Assembly (NCBI RefSeq): GCF_035593985.1
Contig: NZ_CP141587.1
Span: forward strand, 1,672,001 to 1,736,000
Reading direction: 5' to 3'
DNA length: 64,000 nt
From: Sphingomonas sp. LY29
Lineage (GTDB): Bacteria > Pseudomonadota > Alphaproteobacteria > Sphingomonadales > Sphingomonadaceae
In this document: piece after piece, positions 45,244 through 54,249 of the stretch
Layout: each line of letters begins with the position of its first letter
How positions within the stretch are numbered: the stretch's first letter is position 1
Program-made: the position numbers and the translations under genes
The notes under the pieces: generated by a model
What the model saw: only the letters and a program-made list of their open reading frames with translations
Told to the model about the DNA's origin: nothing
Databases searched by the model: none

Positions 45244-46068
45244 TTACTTGCCCTTGTGCCGACCGTAAGCCTCACGCCCTAAGAGGGCGCAGTAGATGGC
45301 GGCGGTGAGCGTCGCGTCGGCCTTCATATCGCTTACCCCGAAGGCGTAGGACACAAATTCCAGCGCTTGAGCGGCGGCCACGGCTCGCAGAGGCTCGAAG
45401 GCTAGGAGTTGTCCATTTTCAGTGATCAAATCCCGTAACTTGCCCTTTCTCTGTTCAAACGAGCGGAGAAGCGCTTTCATTCCGCGGCCGCGTTCTGCCT
45501 GCGCGATCAATTCACCAAGCGCGTGGTGAAGTTCCTTGAGAACCTGAAGGGCGTCGGCATATGCCGGGTCATTCCCTTGATGGCGCTCAATCGCGTCCGC
45601 CAGCTCGTCCACGGCGGTTATCGCCAAAGGCGCAAAGGTCCGCACGATGTGGACCTGTTCCGTGAGCGTGCGCCGTCCCGTCCAATTTGAGGCCTTCGCT
45701 TTAGCGCCAACGGGCGGGTGATATGTGATGTCCGGCGACGTTGCCTGAGAGGTGGAGACGGCATCGTGGACGCTAGGCGGCAGAGGTACGCCCGCGCCCC
45801 CGTAGTCGTTGCCGTAATTCATCCCGTAGCCGCCGCCCGCGGGGAGCGCCCCGGTGACGCCGCTACCGTCCGTGCGTGGGGTCCGGCGAGCCACCACGTC
45901 ATTGGCTTGCTCGGTATTGACGTATTCGGCTTCCAACTTGTGGGCCTGTCTCAAGGCTGGCGAGCCTACTTCGGGCGGCGACGTACTCACATGAGGCGCT
46001 CTTAGCGCGTGCGCATCCCGCTCGTGGGGTATGGGCTTGTCGCGTGTCACCCTAGTCCTCTCACCCAT
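45244..46068 (-). CDS. Hypothetical island protein, 274 aa
   Basis: The N-terminal 125 residues look disordered (Pro/Gly/Ser-rich, with YGMNYGNDYGG). Then comes a helical domain of about 140 residues beginning RTLTEQVHIVRTF and ending LGREAYGRHKGK. No family recognised. ATG 46068 has GGAGGTGCTGC directly upstream. It is preceded by the same 30-bp element as the AbiV gene and converges on the iteron array. Confidence 0.6.
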   Translation of the reverse strand: MGERTRVTRDKPIPHERDAHALRAPHVSTSPPEVGSPALRQAHKLEAEYVNTEQANDVVARRTPRTDGSGVTGALPAGGGYGMNYGNDYGGAGVPLPPSVHDAVSTSQATSPDITYHPPVGAKAKASNWTGRRTLTEQVHIVRTFAPLAITAVDELADAIERHQGNDPAYADALQVLKELHHALGELIAQAERGRGMKALLRSFEQRKGKLRDLITENGQLLAFEPLRAVAAAQALEFVSYAFGVSDMKADATLTAAIYCALLGREAYGRHKGK

Positions 46069-46111
46069 GCAGCACCTCCATCCGGGGGAGGGTAGCGGAT
46101 GCTCGCGGGGT

Positions 46112-46142
46112 GGGGGAGCCCAACCCCCGGCAAAAATCGCGG
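46112..46142 (-). repeat. Upstream element, copy A (before the 274-aa gene)
   Basis: Minus-strand reading: CCGCGATTTTTGCCGGGGGT followed by TGGGCTCCCCC, 44 bases before the start codon. It matches copy B at 46862-46891 in 29 of about 31 positions and starts right after the AbiV stop. Confidence 0.75.
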
Positions 46143-46832
46143 TTAGTCCCCCTCACGGACCTCAAGCGGCCGCCCCTCCATGAAAGCCTGCAGGGAAGTT
46201 GGGTGTGTGCTGGTCAGCCCTTCGGCATGTAGCATCGCTTTGTATCGGATTACCGCCGCGTGCATCCCGGGCCGCCCGAACTCCGGCCCGACAACCTCGG
46301 CCCATAACTCAATCTCGCGGAGCAAAACCGGACGGGCGCCCCACATCATTTCCGCGGTGCGGAGCATCGTCTTGGCAAGGTCGGCATCTATGACTTCCGA
46401 AGGCGCGCTCCAGTTCCGGTTGCCAAGGCAGTCTGTGTAAACGGCGACTTGCTTCAAAGAGTCCAGGATGATGGCGTGCTCCCCATCCTTGTCCACGGCC
46501 GCAGCCAGCGCGTCCATGGTCCGTGCTCCGTCCGCTACTAGAGAAGGGATGATCCAGCCCGCATTCTTCGCCCGGTGGTTTCGGTAATCACGCCAGCCCT
46601 CCTTCAAGGCTCGCTCATCGCTGGACAACGCCAAGCGACGGAGGATGATGACCTTGCCCCGCTCTTCCATGGCGAGGATGGCGAGGGCCGTGGCCGACGG
46701 GTAGCGGCCCGCCTCCAGTAAGAGCCTAGCGTCCTCAATGAGGCGCTCCGCATTGGCCTGTGCGGCCCCGATGCCGTCCAAGACCTCCGAGGGACTGAGA
46801 GGGCCCGAATAGGGCTTGAGGTGATGCTTCAC
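46143..46832 (-). CDS. AbiV family abortive infection protein
   Basis: About 229 aa. The central motif YPSATALAILAMEERGKVIIL matches the helical core of the AbiV family, which in Lactococcus stops phage development by blocking late phage translation. Residues such as HRAKNAGW further down also fit a HEPN-like helical fold. No ATG is available at the N-terminus; GTG 46832 (VKHHLKPYSG) is taken, although the frame is open to a GTG at 46916. Likely a phage defence gene of the island. Confidence 0.72.
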   Translation of the reverse strand: MKHHLKPYSGPLSPSEVLDGIGAAQANAERLIEDARLLLEAGRYPSATALAILAMEERGKVIILRRLALSSDERALKEGWRDYRNHRAKNAGWIIPSLVADGARTMDALAAAVDKDGEHAIILDSLKQVAVYTDCLGNRNWSAPSEVIDADLAKTMLRTAEMMWGARPVLLREIELWAEVVGPEFGRPGMHAAVIRYKAMLHAEGLTSTHPTSLQAFMEGRPLEVREGD

Positions 46833-46861
46833 GGTGAGGGTGTGGCACGGCGCGGACCGGA

Positions 46862-46891
46862 GGGGGAGCCCGACCCCGGCAAAAATCGCGG
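46862..46891 (-). repeat. Upstream element, copy B (before abiV)
   Basis: Minus-strand reading: CCGCGATTTTTGCCGGGGTC followed by GGGCTCCCCC, ending 30 bases before the chosen abiV start. The GGGG/CCCC ends can pair in RNA. Together with copy A it suggests a shared promoter, operator or leader. Confidence 0.75.
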
Positions 46892-46892
46892 G

Positions 46893-47230
46893 TCCTCCCG
46901 GCACCCCCACCCCCACGGGTAACGCGCGAACCGCGTTATTTAACTAGGCGAAAGATCTTTTATGGGATTTGTTGCTTCCACTGGCGCAAAACAGAGAAGG
47001 AGTCGCAACAAAGGGAGGAAAGCCGATGTGCGTATCTAGGGCGCAAGATGCCGCGTGCGACGGTAGTTGGTGTCGGTAACTGGCCGAAAGCGGAGCGTCT
47101 GCTGTCAGGTGCTAGGTCAACATTCCTGCCGTCCGTTCACGGTGGTGGGCTGTTGACCCTGTCGACGCATGGCAGGCACACACGGCAACGCTGGGGTGAA
47201 GTCCCCCGTCTTCTGCCGTACCACGCGCGC
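46893..47230. other. Intergenic region without a supported gene
   Basis: About 340 bases between the abiV leader and the DUF2726 gene. An AT-rich stretch near 46935-46965 (TTATTTAACTAGGCG, TCTTTTATGGG) could hold promoters. A 17-codon frame at 47025 follows AAGGGAGGAAAGCCG but ends quickly. A longer plus-strand frame from 47048 runs antisense into the DUF2726 gene and is not believed. This is a compositional step between the satellite module and the defence cargo. Confidence 0.4.
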
Positions 47231-47872
47231 TCAGCTGGTCTTTTCAGGTACCAGTTTCTCTACGAGCATTCGCAAGTCACCGGGCGTGGTGTGTCCCGCC
47301 ACCACTTCGTGGTAGCCAATCCCCGCCTTGCGAAGTGCTTCCTTCTTCACCGCGTCGCGCGCCGCGGCATCGGAAAGATAATGACCGCCCCCTTGGTATT
47401 CGATCGCCGCGACCGCATTACATTCGGCATCGACGACGAGCAGGTCGACCCGCTTGCTGTTGATGCAGCGATAAGCCGCGGGGCTTTTGGATCGTAGGAT
47501 TTCTCCAAGGCTCACTTGCGCCATAACTTGCCAACCCGGGTGGCGAGCCAGAACCAGCCGGTCGAGTTCACGAAACAGCCGGGTTTCGGACTTGTTGAGT
47601 AGTGGTTGGACCGCGAAGTCCGCCGCCATCACTAATCGCAACTGGTCCGCAGAATCTGGCAGTTTTTCCTCGGTTTTGGGTTGCCCCCATGGGCCGCGCG
47701 CGACCTTACTTCCGCCTTGCCATTTGCCGCGCCGGCGATTCCGCCAATCTTTATGTCGCGTGGCGGCTTTTGCTTCCTTTAATATTGCTCCTCCGATCAC
47801 AGCGATGATCAGCAAGATCATCAGCGTTGTGTTCGGGAATATCTTGGAAAGGTCGACTGTCATGACTGGCAT
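47231..47872 (-). CDS. Membrane-anchored DUF2726 nuclease-like protein
   Basis: 213 aa. A membrane helix near the N-terminus (TLMILLIIAVIGGAIL) and a basic linker are followed by DUF2726, which has a restriction-endonuclease-like core: FRELDRLVLARHPGW, then SKRVDLLVVDAECNAVAAIEYQ, where Asp and Glu-x-Gln resemble the PD-(D/E)xK active site. Such proteins are widespread in mobile islands and of unproven function. ATG 47872 (or 47863) is used. Confidence 0.75.
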   Translation of the reverse strand: MPVMTVDLSKIFPNTTLMILLIIAVIGGAILKEAKAATRHKDWRNRRRGKWQGGSKVARGPWGQPKTEEKLPDSADQLRLVMAADFAVQPLLNKSETRLFRELDRLVLARHPGWQVMAQVSLGEILRSKSPAAYRCINSKRVDLLVVDAECNAVAAIEYQGGGHYLSDAAARDAVKKEALRKAGIGYHEVVAGHTTPGDLRMLVEKLVPEKTS

Positions 47873-48142
47873 GAGTGCCGATCAACTAACGCAAGTCAAG
47901 ATTTCGTCTTCTTTTCGCAACGTTCGCTTTCGACTGCCAATTTAATTGGCTAGCCTCATCGGATTTCCAGATCGTCCCAGCCTGCCGTCAAAGGGGTTTG
48001 CTTCCGGTGCTGCTTCGGAGCGTGTCGCCGTTTACTGAGCGTGAAGAAACGTGCTGACGGACATGACAAGCGGCACACTGCCGCGAGCAGCTGCCCTTTC
48101 AGTTCTTAGGACTCAGGATATGGTGTTTGCCAGGAGGGCAGC

Positions 48143-49045
48143 ATGGCATTTTGGATAGTTTACCAGGGCAATAGTTGGGCTCGCGCGCGCCGAGGTGGCT
48201 ACTTATGGGCGCCGAAGGTCGGAAAGAAGGGCCAGACGCAGGCGTACTGGGCGACAATGGAGCAGGTCAGCCCCGGTGACCTGATCTTCTCTGGCGTGGA
48301 CAATGCGATTCGCGCCATCGCTGAGGCGACGCATCCGGCTTATACCGCCGAGCGTCCAGATCCGCTGGATGAGGATTTTTGGTACGGGGATGGTTGGAGG
48401 TTGGACGTTGCCTACACCGATCTCCCGGAGCCGATGTACTACCGAGACTGGGTGCCCGGCGTACTGAGTGAGATGCCGGCGATTCACTCTCCGTTTCATG
48501 GTGCCGGGAAGCCGAACCAGGGCTACTTATACACACTGCCAAATAGCGTCGGAGAACACATCATCGGGCTTGCGCGGCAGCAGGGCATCGATCTAGCGGG
48601 CCGAGCCAATCAAGTCGCCCTAGTTTCCAACGGATTCGAGACCACCAGACAGCAGCTTACTGCTGCCCGCATCGGGCAAGGGAAGTTCCGCAAAGACCTA
48701 GTAGCTCGATGGGGTGGCTCTTGTGCAGTTCTCGGGGTGACGCGACCGGAGTTGCTAAGGGCATCGCACATCAAACCGTGGGCCAGTTCTAACAATGCTG
48801 AACGTTTGGATCCCGCGAACGGGCTATTGCTCTCCCCGCTTTACGATGCCGCTTTCGACGGGCTCCTCTTATCTTTCGCCGATGATGGCGCGCTTAAACT
48901 CGCTTCGGACTTCTCTGCCGAAGAAGCTGAGGCGGCCGGCATCGATCCTAATGCGAGAATTGAAATCACGGACTCGAGTACCCGGAACTACTTAGCAGAG
49001 CACCGTGCCTTGATGGCAGCTCGCTCAGAGCGGATCACTAGCTGA
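48143..49045 (+). CDS. HNH endonuclease with N-terminal EVE/PUA-like domain
   Basis: 300 aa. The C-terminal half is an HNH nuclease with RASHIKPWASSNN (His), DPANGLLLSP (Asn) and YDAAFDG (third position). The N-terminal half (FWIVYQGNSW, VSPGDLIFSGVDNAIRAI) looks like the EVE/ASCH branch of PUA-like domains, which bind modified bases. This suggests a type IV-like enzyme that cuts modified phage DNA. AGGAGGGCAGC precedes ATG 48143. It is a stand-alone gene flanked by 270 bases upstream. Confidence 0.78.
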   Translation: MAFWIVYQGNSWARARRGGYLWAPKVGKKGQTQAYWATMEQVSPGDLIFSGVDNAIRAIAEATHPAYTAERPDPLDEDFWYGDGWRLDVAYTDLPEPMYYRDWVPGVLSEMPAIHSPFHGAGKPNQGYLYTLPNSVGEHIIGLARQQGIDLAGRANQVALVSNGFETTRQQLTAARIGQGKFRKDLVARWGGSCAVLGVTRPELLRASHIKPWASSNNAERLDPANGLLLSPLYDAAFDGLLLSFADDGALKLASDFSAEEAEAAGIDPNARIEITDSSTRNYLAEHRALMAARSERITS

Positions 49046-49169
49046 AGGCGAACCTCGTTCAGGTACGGGCTCATCCAGACCAGGTCATAAAGGTCTTTTA
49101 CGCGACAACACATGGCTCACGATCGAAGAAACTTTTGACGAAAGTGCGTCCGCACCTTTGCCGAGTCGC

Positions 49170-52100
49170 TTAACTTGCGAACTTCGAATCTGCCCGCTTC
49201 AGCTCATCAATTACTTTCTTCACACGCTTATCGCGAAGCTGTTTCGCTTCGATCGCGAACTCGGGCGGCTCTCCCTCCAGAAATGGACCTAGGCTGATTG
49301 GATCGTCACGATGCCAAACGGGGTAAGGATCGACCAACTCCAAGACAATGTTCAGACGCGCCCATTTCTGGGGCTTTGTCGAACTCGACATCTCGGCAAG
49401 ATGATCCAGGGCCGCTTGCTCGCGCGTACGGCGCTCAGTCGCCTCCAAAGCGAGTGTTCGAAGTTTCGTATCCTCATCACTCGCCAGGCCATCAAGCCAG
49501 TCAAGTGCCATGGAAGGCGGCATCCAGCCGGCAAGCTCAGTGCCTACAAGCCTGTCATCAATGGCGTTGGAAGCTACTAGCTTAGACAGTCGACTTTGCA
49601 TTTCGTCAGCAGGGATGCTGGCGCGGAGTCGCCGCGCGATTTCAGCTCGAAGCGATGGCTTTTCGTCGCGGAAGCGCGACAGCAAGTATGTCAGAGCTCG
49701 GTCTCTATCGATGTCCAGTAGCAGGTCGATAGCGACGGGCGTTCTTTCCATCGCCCACATCCGCTTGGCCATGAAATATGCTTCGTCACTGCTCGACTTG
49801 GCCAAGTACTGAATTGCCGCTGCACGATGGGCGGGACTCACTTGGGAGGCGCGATGTGCGCGCCGCAGCAATTGCTCAGTCGAATCCTCGTCGCCGTGCT
49901 CAGCTAGGAGCGTTGCTTGCCACGGCTCCCAGATTAGATGGCCTCGTTCCCGTGAATGAAGAAGGAATTGCACGACGGCGCCACGGCTGTCTTCGTGCTC
50001 CGCCAGTTCTAGCAGATAAGATTGATCTGACGCGGAACCGTGCCCGAGGCTTCTGCCCAGAATCCAGCTACAAACAGACTTGCGTGCTTCCGCATCGCCC
50101 AAGCGGGCTAGGTAGAACGCAGTGAAATGGGCTTCGCGGTCGGGTGAGCTTTCGAGAATCGCACGAGCCATTGGAAGAGCCGCGGGGTCGTAGAAATCCA
50201 AAGCGTTGAAGCTGCCAATCATCGTCTCCCGCAGTGACATCGAAGTGCTCGTGTCCAGGAACATCGGGAGGAGCAAGCTGGCGTCTGTCTCGTCACGAAG
50301 GAACCCTACGAGATCGGCCGCGACCTTGTGGTCTTCGGCTGAAACGCTCGCCAGCAGCTCCGTTATTCGCTTCCGGAGGGCATCCACCAGACGGTCGGAT
50401 CCCGATCGTATTTCCGCCGCGTTGACATAGACAGGCGCTCCAGCCCTGATCATCGCCTCGAGTTGCCCGTCACAGGAATGGACTGCGTAAGCTTCCATGC
50501 TGATCACGCTGCGATAGCCGTCAGCACTCTCCTCCCCTAGGGGCATTTCGCTCAATCGAAGCGCCACGGCCCGGTCTGCGCTCCAGAAAGCCGAATGGAA
50601 TCCATCTTCCTGACCATAAGGACTGGTGCGGTTTAGTTCGGACAAGACAAGCTCATCGAATCCCGATCCACCTATCATAGCCAACATACGCTCGCATTGT
50701 TCGCCGTCTCGGTCACGGACACGGCCAACACGACCGGTGCGATTCCGACAATAACGTAGAAGTTCTTTTTCTAGAGCAGTTCCAGCGCGTCTCGCGACAA
50801 GTTCGGTTTGCCACAGAAGAGGCAGTCGTCCGACGACCTCGAACAAGTGATGAAGCCGCCCGAGTTGCAGTTCCTCGCCTAGGCTCTTCTCTTGAGCTTC
50901 GTTGTGGTCAGCCAGACGGCTGGCGAAAGCGTCCATTATGCGTTCGATGGAACGCTCATCGAGCAGTTCCGGGCTCGATCGATAGTGAAGCACGAAGTCA
51001 GTCAGGGGATCTTCGCCGCCGGCAACGCGCGACTCAATTGCGTCAGCAAGCGGTCGGACGCCCGCGCTTCGCGCGATATCGTGCATCCACCATTCCGAGG
51101 CAAACCAACCGTGGGAGTCCAAGGAACTCGCGATTTCCTTGAGTGCCGACTGTGGATCCAAAATCGACAAGCCGCGAAGCACTCTGTCCCTTGCTCGTGT
51201 CTGCGGATCATCGGGAACGACGTCGAGCCAGTCAATCAGGTCAACGTCGCGGAAAACGTACACCGCATCCACGAGGGCCACGCAATTGGAAGGCAAGCTG
51301 TCATGCAAATGTTCGCGACTGCGGAGATAGATTCCTTTCCGCGCGTCCAATGACAGCCGGCTGTCGGCTATCAGGAGCCATAGCAATTGCTCGAGCGCCA
51401 AGGCATCTTGAGTGATTTCGATTTTGCTCTTGAGCCAAGCGTCGGACGCCAATGCGCGCTTGGCCGCATCGAAGCTGGCTTCCTTGGCGCGTATGAGCGT
51501 GGACCGTCGCTCGTTTGCTCCTTCGCCTTGTTCGAACAGCTTGTATTCACGCGTCCGCTCCAAATGGATAAGCCATAAAGGCTCTATCGCCTCGTCGCAC
51601 GGGACGTCACCGGCGACGCCGACAGCGACCCTCCTTGCGCTTTGGTTCGTTGTGCTTGCAAGCATGTGAACTGAAGCCGCGACCCATGCTCGTTCCGCCG
51701 CGCCTATCGCGGCCATGGCGGCGATGACATTGCCGCGCAGGTCCGCCTCGCCCGGCGCGAATGACTGCAACGCGAGTTGCTCGAGCGCTGGCAAGACCGA
51801 CGAGCCCAACGTCGCGACTTGATTGCTCCACGCCGCTTTGTTTCGCCAGTAACGTGCATCGCTTCTGGCCTTCGTCAGCAATGCTTCAGCGACGACGGTC
51901 GGTGGCATCCGCTTGGATGCAAGCCACATTACGTCCATGAACACGTATCCAAGCCGCGATCCGAATGGCGTGCCATCGGCTTTGCGAAGCTCATCGAGCG
52001 CTGCTAACTCCGCAATGAGCTGCTGAGGAGTCCAATGGCGCTTGAGCGCTTCCGCCACGATCCACTCAGCGACTGCCCAGTTGAGCATGCGATCAGTCGT

Positions 52101-52997
52101 GAAGCGCAAACAGTCGTTATCATCCCATCGGACGAGCCCCACTTCCTCAAGACGCTGGACGCGCTCCTGATCCAGTTCCGCCGCTTCGAGCTCACTACGT
52201 GGGAATGGATAGCATGGCCGCGAGCTGGCCAAGCGCCCACTAAGACGCGTAAGCGCGGAGCGATCGAACGGATGCTCGCTCTGGCCTCGATACTCTTCAG
52301 TTGCATATTGCCAGTAGCGCCTGAACAGCTCGTACTCAGTGGCGCCAGTCCAGTCCGATCTGACCGGCAAGCCAATGAATATTTGCGCGTGTATGGGCTT
52401 CAGTAGCAGCTCGAAAACGTCGTCGGGCATGGTCTCGAGCGGCTGCTCTTGGCCATGCAATTGCAGGAAACGGCGCAACTCCGCGCTGCTAAAGTCACGT
52501 ACGTGCGCAACTTCAACGTTGGCGTGCTGTTGGAGCTCCGCTGTGATCCGCGGCTGGCACGATAGTCGGATCCGAACGCCCAGGGCGAACCAGGGGTATT
52601 CCCCAATTGCTTGCGCGAAGTTTCGGTCTTGGACGTCATCGATGCACAAGGTCAGCCAACAGCCATCACTGTCACAAACCTTGGGCTGAAGTTTCTCGAC
52701 GAGATCATCGAATGACGAAGCTAGAGCCAGGTCGAGCTGGCACGCTTGCTCAATGACCTGTTGAAGCAATGCTTCCAAGCTTGCCGGGGCACGGACGAGC
52801 ATGGTTATCCGACCATGGCGCGCTTCCGTAAGGGCGAGCTGGCACAGCGACCAAGTCTTTCCCTGCCCTGACTCGCCGCTCAACGCGATGAAAGGCTTCG
52901 GCGTAACGGGCGGTACTTCGCGCGCTTGCTGGGCTTCTTTGTAGCCAAGCGCCGCCGCTGCTTCCTCGACGCGTTCAAGCCATTGTAACGCTAGCAC
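49170..52997 (-). CDS. Large STAND/NACHT-like ATPase with helical-repeat C-terminus
   Basis: 1,275 aa. The P-loop is already at residues 41-48 (GESGQGKT), Walker B at 115-121 (LTLCIDD), followed by a winged-helix-like part around 270-340 (LEEVGLVRWDDNDCLRFTTD). The remaining 900 residues consist of helical pairs of HEAT/Armadillo type, with phrases such as DDRLVGTELAGWMPPS. This is the layout of signal-transducing NTPases where the repeats sense a ligand. No effector domain fits before residue 41, so an effector must act in trans, possibly the hydrolase gene upstream. GTG start with AGAGGT eight bases before it; no better ATG. GC content is lower than the core genome. Confidence 0.75.
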   Translation of the reverse strand: MLALQWLERVEEAAAALGYKEAQQAREVPPVTPKPFIALSGESGQGKTWSLCQLALTEARHGRITMLVRAPASLEALLQQVIEQACQLDLALASSFDDLVEKLQPKVCDSDGCWLTLCIDDVQDRNFAQAIGEYPWFALGVRIRLSCQPRITAELQQHANVEVAHVRDFSSAELRRFLQLHGQEQPLETMPDDVFELLLKPIHAQIFIGLPVRSDWTGATEYELFRRYWQYATEEYRGQSEHPFDRSALTRLSGRLASSRPCYPFPRSELEAAELDQERVQRLEEVGLVRWDDNDCLRFTTDRMLNWAVAEWIVAEALKRHWTPQQLIAELAALDELRKADGTPFGSRLGYVFMDVMWLASKRMPPTVVAEALLTKARSDARYWRNKAAWSNQVATLGSSVLPALEQLALQSFAPGEADLRGNVIAAMAAIGAAERAWVAASVHMLASTTNQSARRVAVGVAGDVPCDEAIEPLWLIHLERTREYKLFEQGEGANERRSTLIRAKEASFDAAKRALASDAWLKSKIEITQDALALEQLLWLLIADSRLSLDARKGIYLRSREHLHDSLPSNCVALVDAVYVFRDVDLIDWLDVVPDDPQTRARDRVLRGLSILDPQSALKEIASSLDSHGWFASEWWMHDIARSAGVRPLADAIESRVAGGEDPLTDFVLHYRSSPELLDERSIERIMDAFASRLADHNEAQEKSLGEELQLGRLHHLFEVVGRLPLLWQTELVARRAGTALEKELLRYCRNRTGRVGRVRDRDGEQCERMLAMIGGSGFDELVLSELNRTSPYGQEDGFHSAFWSADRAVALRLSEMPLGEESADGYRSVISMEAYAVHSCDGQLEAMIRAGAPVYVNAAEIRSGSDRLVDALRKRITELLASVSAEDHKVAADLVGFLRDETDASLLLPMFLDTSTSMSLRETMIGSFNALDFYDPAALPMARAILESSPDREAHFTAFYLARLGDAEARKSVCSWILGRSLGHGSASDQSYLLELAEHEDSRGAVVQFLLHSRERGHLIWEPWQATLLAEHGDEDSTEQLLRRAHRASQVSPAHRAAAIQYLAKSSSDEAYFMAKRMWAMERTPVAIDLLLDIDRDRALTYLLSRFRDEKPSLRAEIARRLRASIPADEMQSRLSKLVASNAIDDRLVGTELAGWMPPSMALDWLDGLASDEDTKLRTLALEATERRTREQAALDHLAEMSSSTKPQKWARLNIVLELVDPYPVWHRDDPISLGPFLEGEPPEFAIEAKQLRDKRVKKVIDELKRADSKFAS

Positions 52998-53151
52998 TCG
53001 CCGACACCTCTCGCTCGTGAACTTACAATTTTAAGAGATTAGACGTCTTGGCTGCAACGCGCCGCCAAGCTTATCTCTGGGCACTCGACCAAGCCGACTA
53101 CCACCGGGTCATGACAAGAGGTGAAACAGCTTGTCGATCTCATGATCCAGT

Positions 53152-54249
53152 TTAGGCGTCAAGCAATCGGCGCAGGGCCGAAGGCAGCCACAAGACTGTA
53201 AAAATCACGCCACCCGCTAGCCTTCCCAAAGCCCGCGTAAGCGAGCTTGCCCGCTTCCAACTATCCGTCCGCCGTGCGTTCTCGTCTCGGAACGTGTGCA
53301 ATGGATGGCGTAAGAAGCGGTCCCAAGTTCCGCCGTCGGAGAGCAGGGCTTCGAGTTCGGTTTCGAGCGCTGTCGAGTGGCGAAATTCTTGACGAAAGAT
53401 CGTCGTCGTCTCGGCATCGAGATAGCCAGCATAGCCGCCCGGTCCCGTACCCGGGATAATGTATTGCGCCGCACGTACCCAACGGTCCTTACCGCCCGCC
53501 TGATTGAGGACGGCTTCGATCCTACCCGAGCGCAAGTACGGTTGCCAATCGAAGTCGGGACGGATGATACTGCCAGTCGTGATGACGCGCCCAAACATGA
53601 TGTCGCTGAACTCGGGGTTTTGGAGCATCAAGGCGAACAAGTGCGTGCCAAAGCTGTGGGCGACGAGATCCGGCGCGTCGGAAATGCCGCTTTTCCTGGC
53701 AAACTCGACGGCTTTCCGAATATTTCGGCCGAGTTCCCTAGCCAGGCGAACGTGGATGAGTGGGGCCAAGACATCGAGCGTCGCCCAGCCATATTTATAA
53801 ATGAGTACAGGCGCGCTGTAGCGAAATTTATTAGCGATCCGCCAACTGAACTCTTCTTGCCACGCGCCGCGCGTGTTCATGCCATGGACGCCAATCATCC
53901 AGTGAACGTCGCGGCTTGGTATACCGACGATGCGATAGCGGCGAAACGGCTTGGGCGCTTCGCCGGCCTCTGCGAAATCGACCTGGCATTTGGGGCATTG
54001 ACCGTCGCTGACTTGGTCCGCGTTCAACACTTGGCCGCAGGCCGTCGTCGGGCAAAGGAAAGCGTCAAAGGCGACCAGCCGCCCATCGTCTACGCGAGCG
54101 GCAATCCAGGCTCGAAGCGCTTCGCTGGGCCATGGCTCGCCTACGGCGTCGGCGAAGCGTTCAGGATTAAGTTCGAGCGCTTCGCCGCGCGCTTGGCGCG
54201 CGTCGAGCTCACGTGTCCACTTTTCGGCGTCGGCCGATGGCAAGGTCAC
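53152..54249 (-). CDS. Zinc-ribbon alpha/beta-hydrolase (putative effector)
   Basis: About 365 aa. A zinc ribbon comes first (Cys66, Cys71, Cys85, Cys88 in LCPTTACG and QCPKCQ). An alpha/beta-hydrolase fold follows: the oxyanion-type GVHGMNTRGAW near residue 120, the nucleophile elbow VAHSFGTHL with Ser199, and a candidate late His around 291. The C-terminus has a hydrophobic stretch (LAGGVIFTVLWLP) that may reach the membrane. The start is set at GTG 54249, whose GTGA overlaps the stop of the preceding gene; the ATG at 54315 would overlap that gene by 70 bases. Likely lipase- or esterase-like; substrate unknown. Confidence 0.72.
   Translation of the reverse strand: MTLPSADAEKWTRELDARQARGEALELNPERFADAVGEPWPSEALRAWIAARVDDGRLVAFDAFLCPTTACGQVLNADQVSDGQCPKCQVDFAEAGEAPKPFRRYRIVGIPSRDVHWMIGVHGMNTRGAWQEEFSWRIANKFRYSAPVLIYKYGWATLDVLAPLIHVRLARELGRNIRKAVEFARKSGISDAPDLVAHSFGTHLFALMLQNPEFSDIMFGRVITTGSIIRPDFDWQPYLRSGRIEAVLNQAGGKDRWVRAAQYIIPGTGPGGYAGYLDAETTTIFRQEFRHSTALETELEALLSDGGTWDRFLRHPLHTFRDENARRTDSWKRASSLTRALGRLAGGVIFTVLWLPSALRRLLDA

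Noticed and set aside
40574-46900. Complete prophage
   Set aside because: Integrase, regulator and replication genes are present but no capsid, portal, terminase, tail or lysis gene; a satellite or integrative island fits better.
47048-47497. Plus-strand 149-codon frame near the DUF2726 gene
   Set aside because: Mostly antisense to the DUF2726 gene, which has recognisable nuclease-like motifs.
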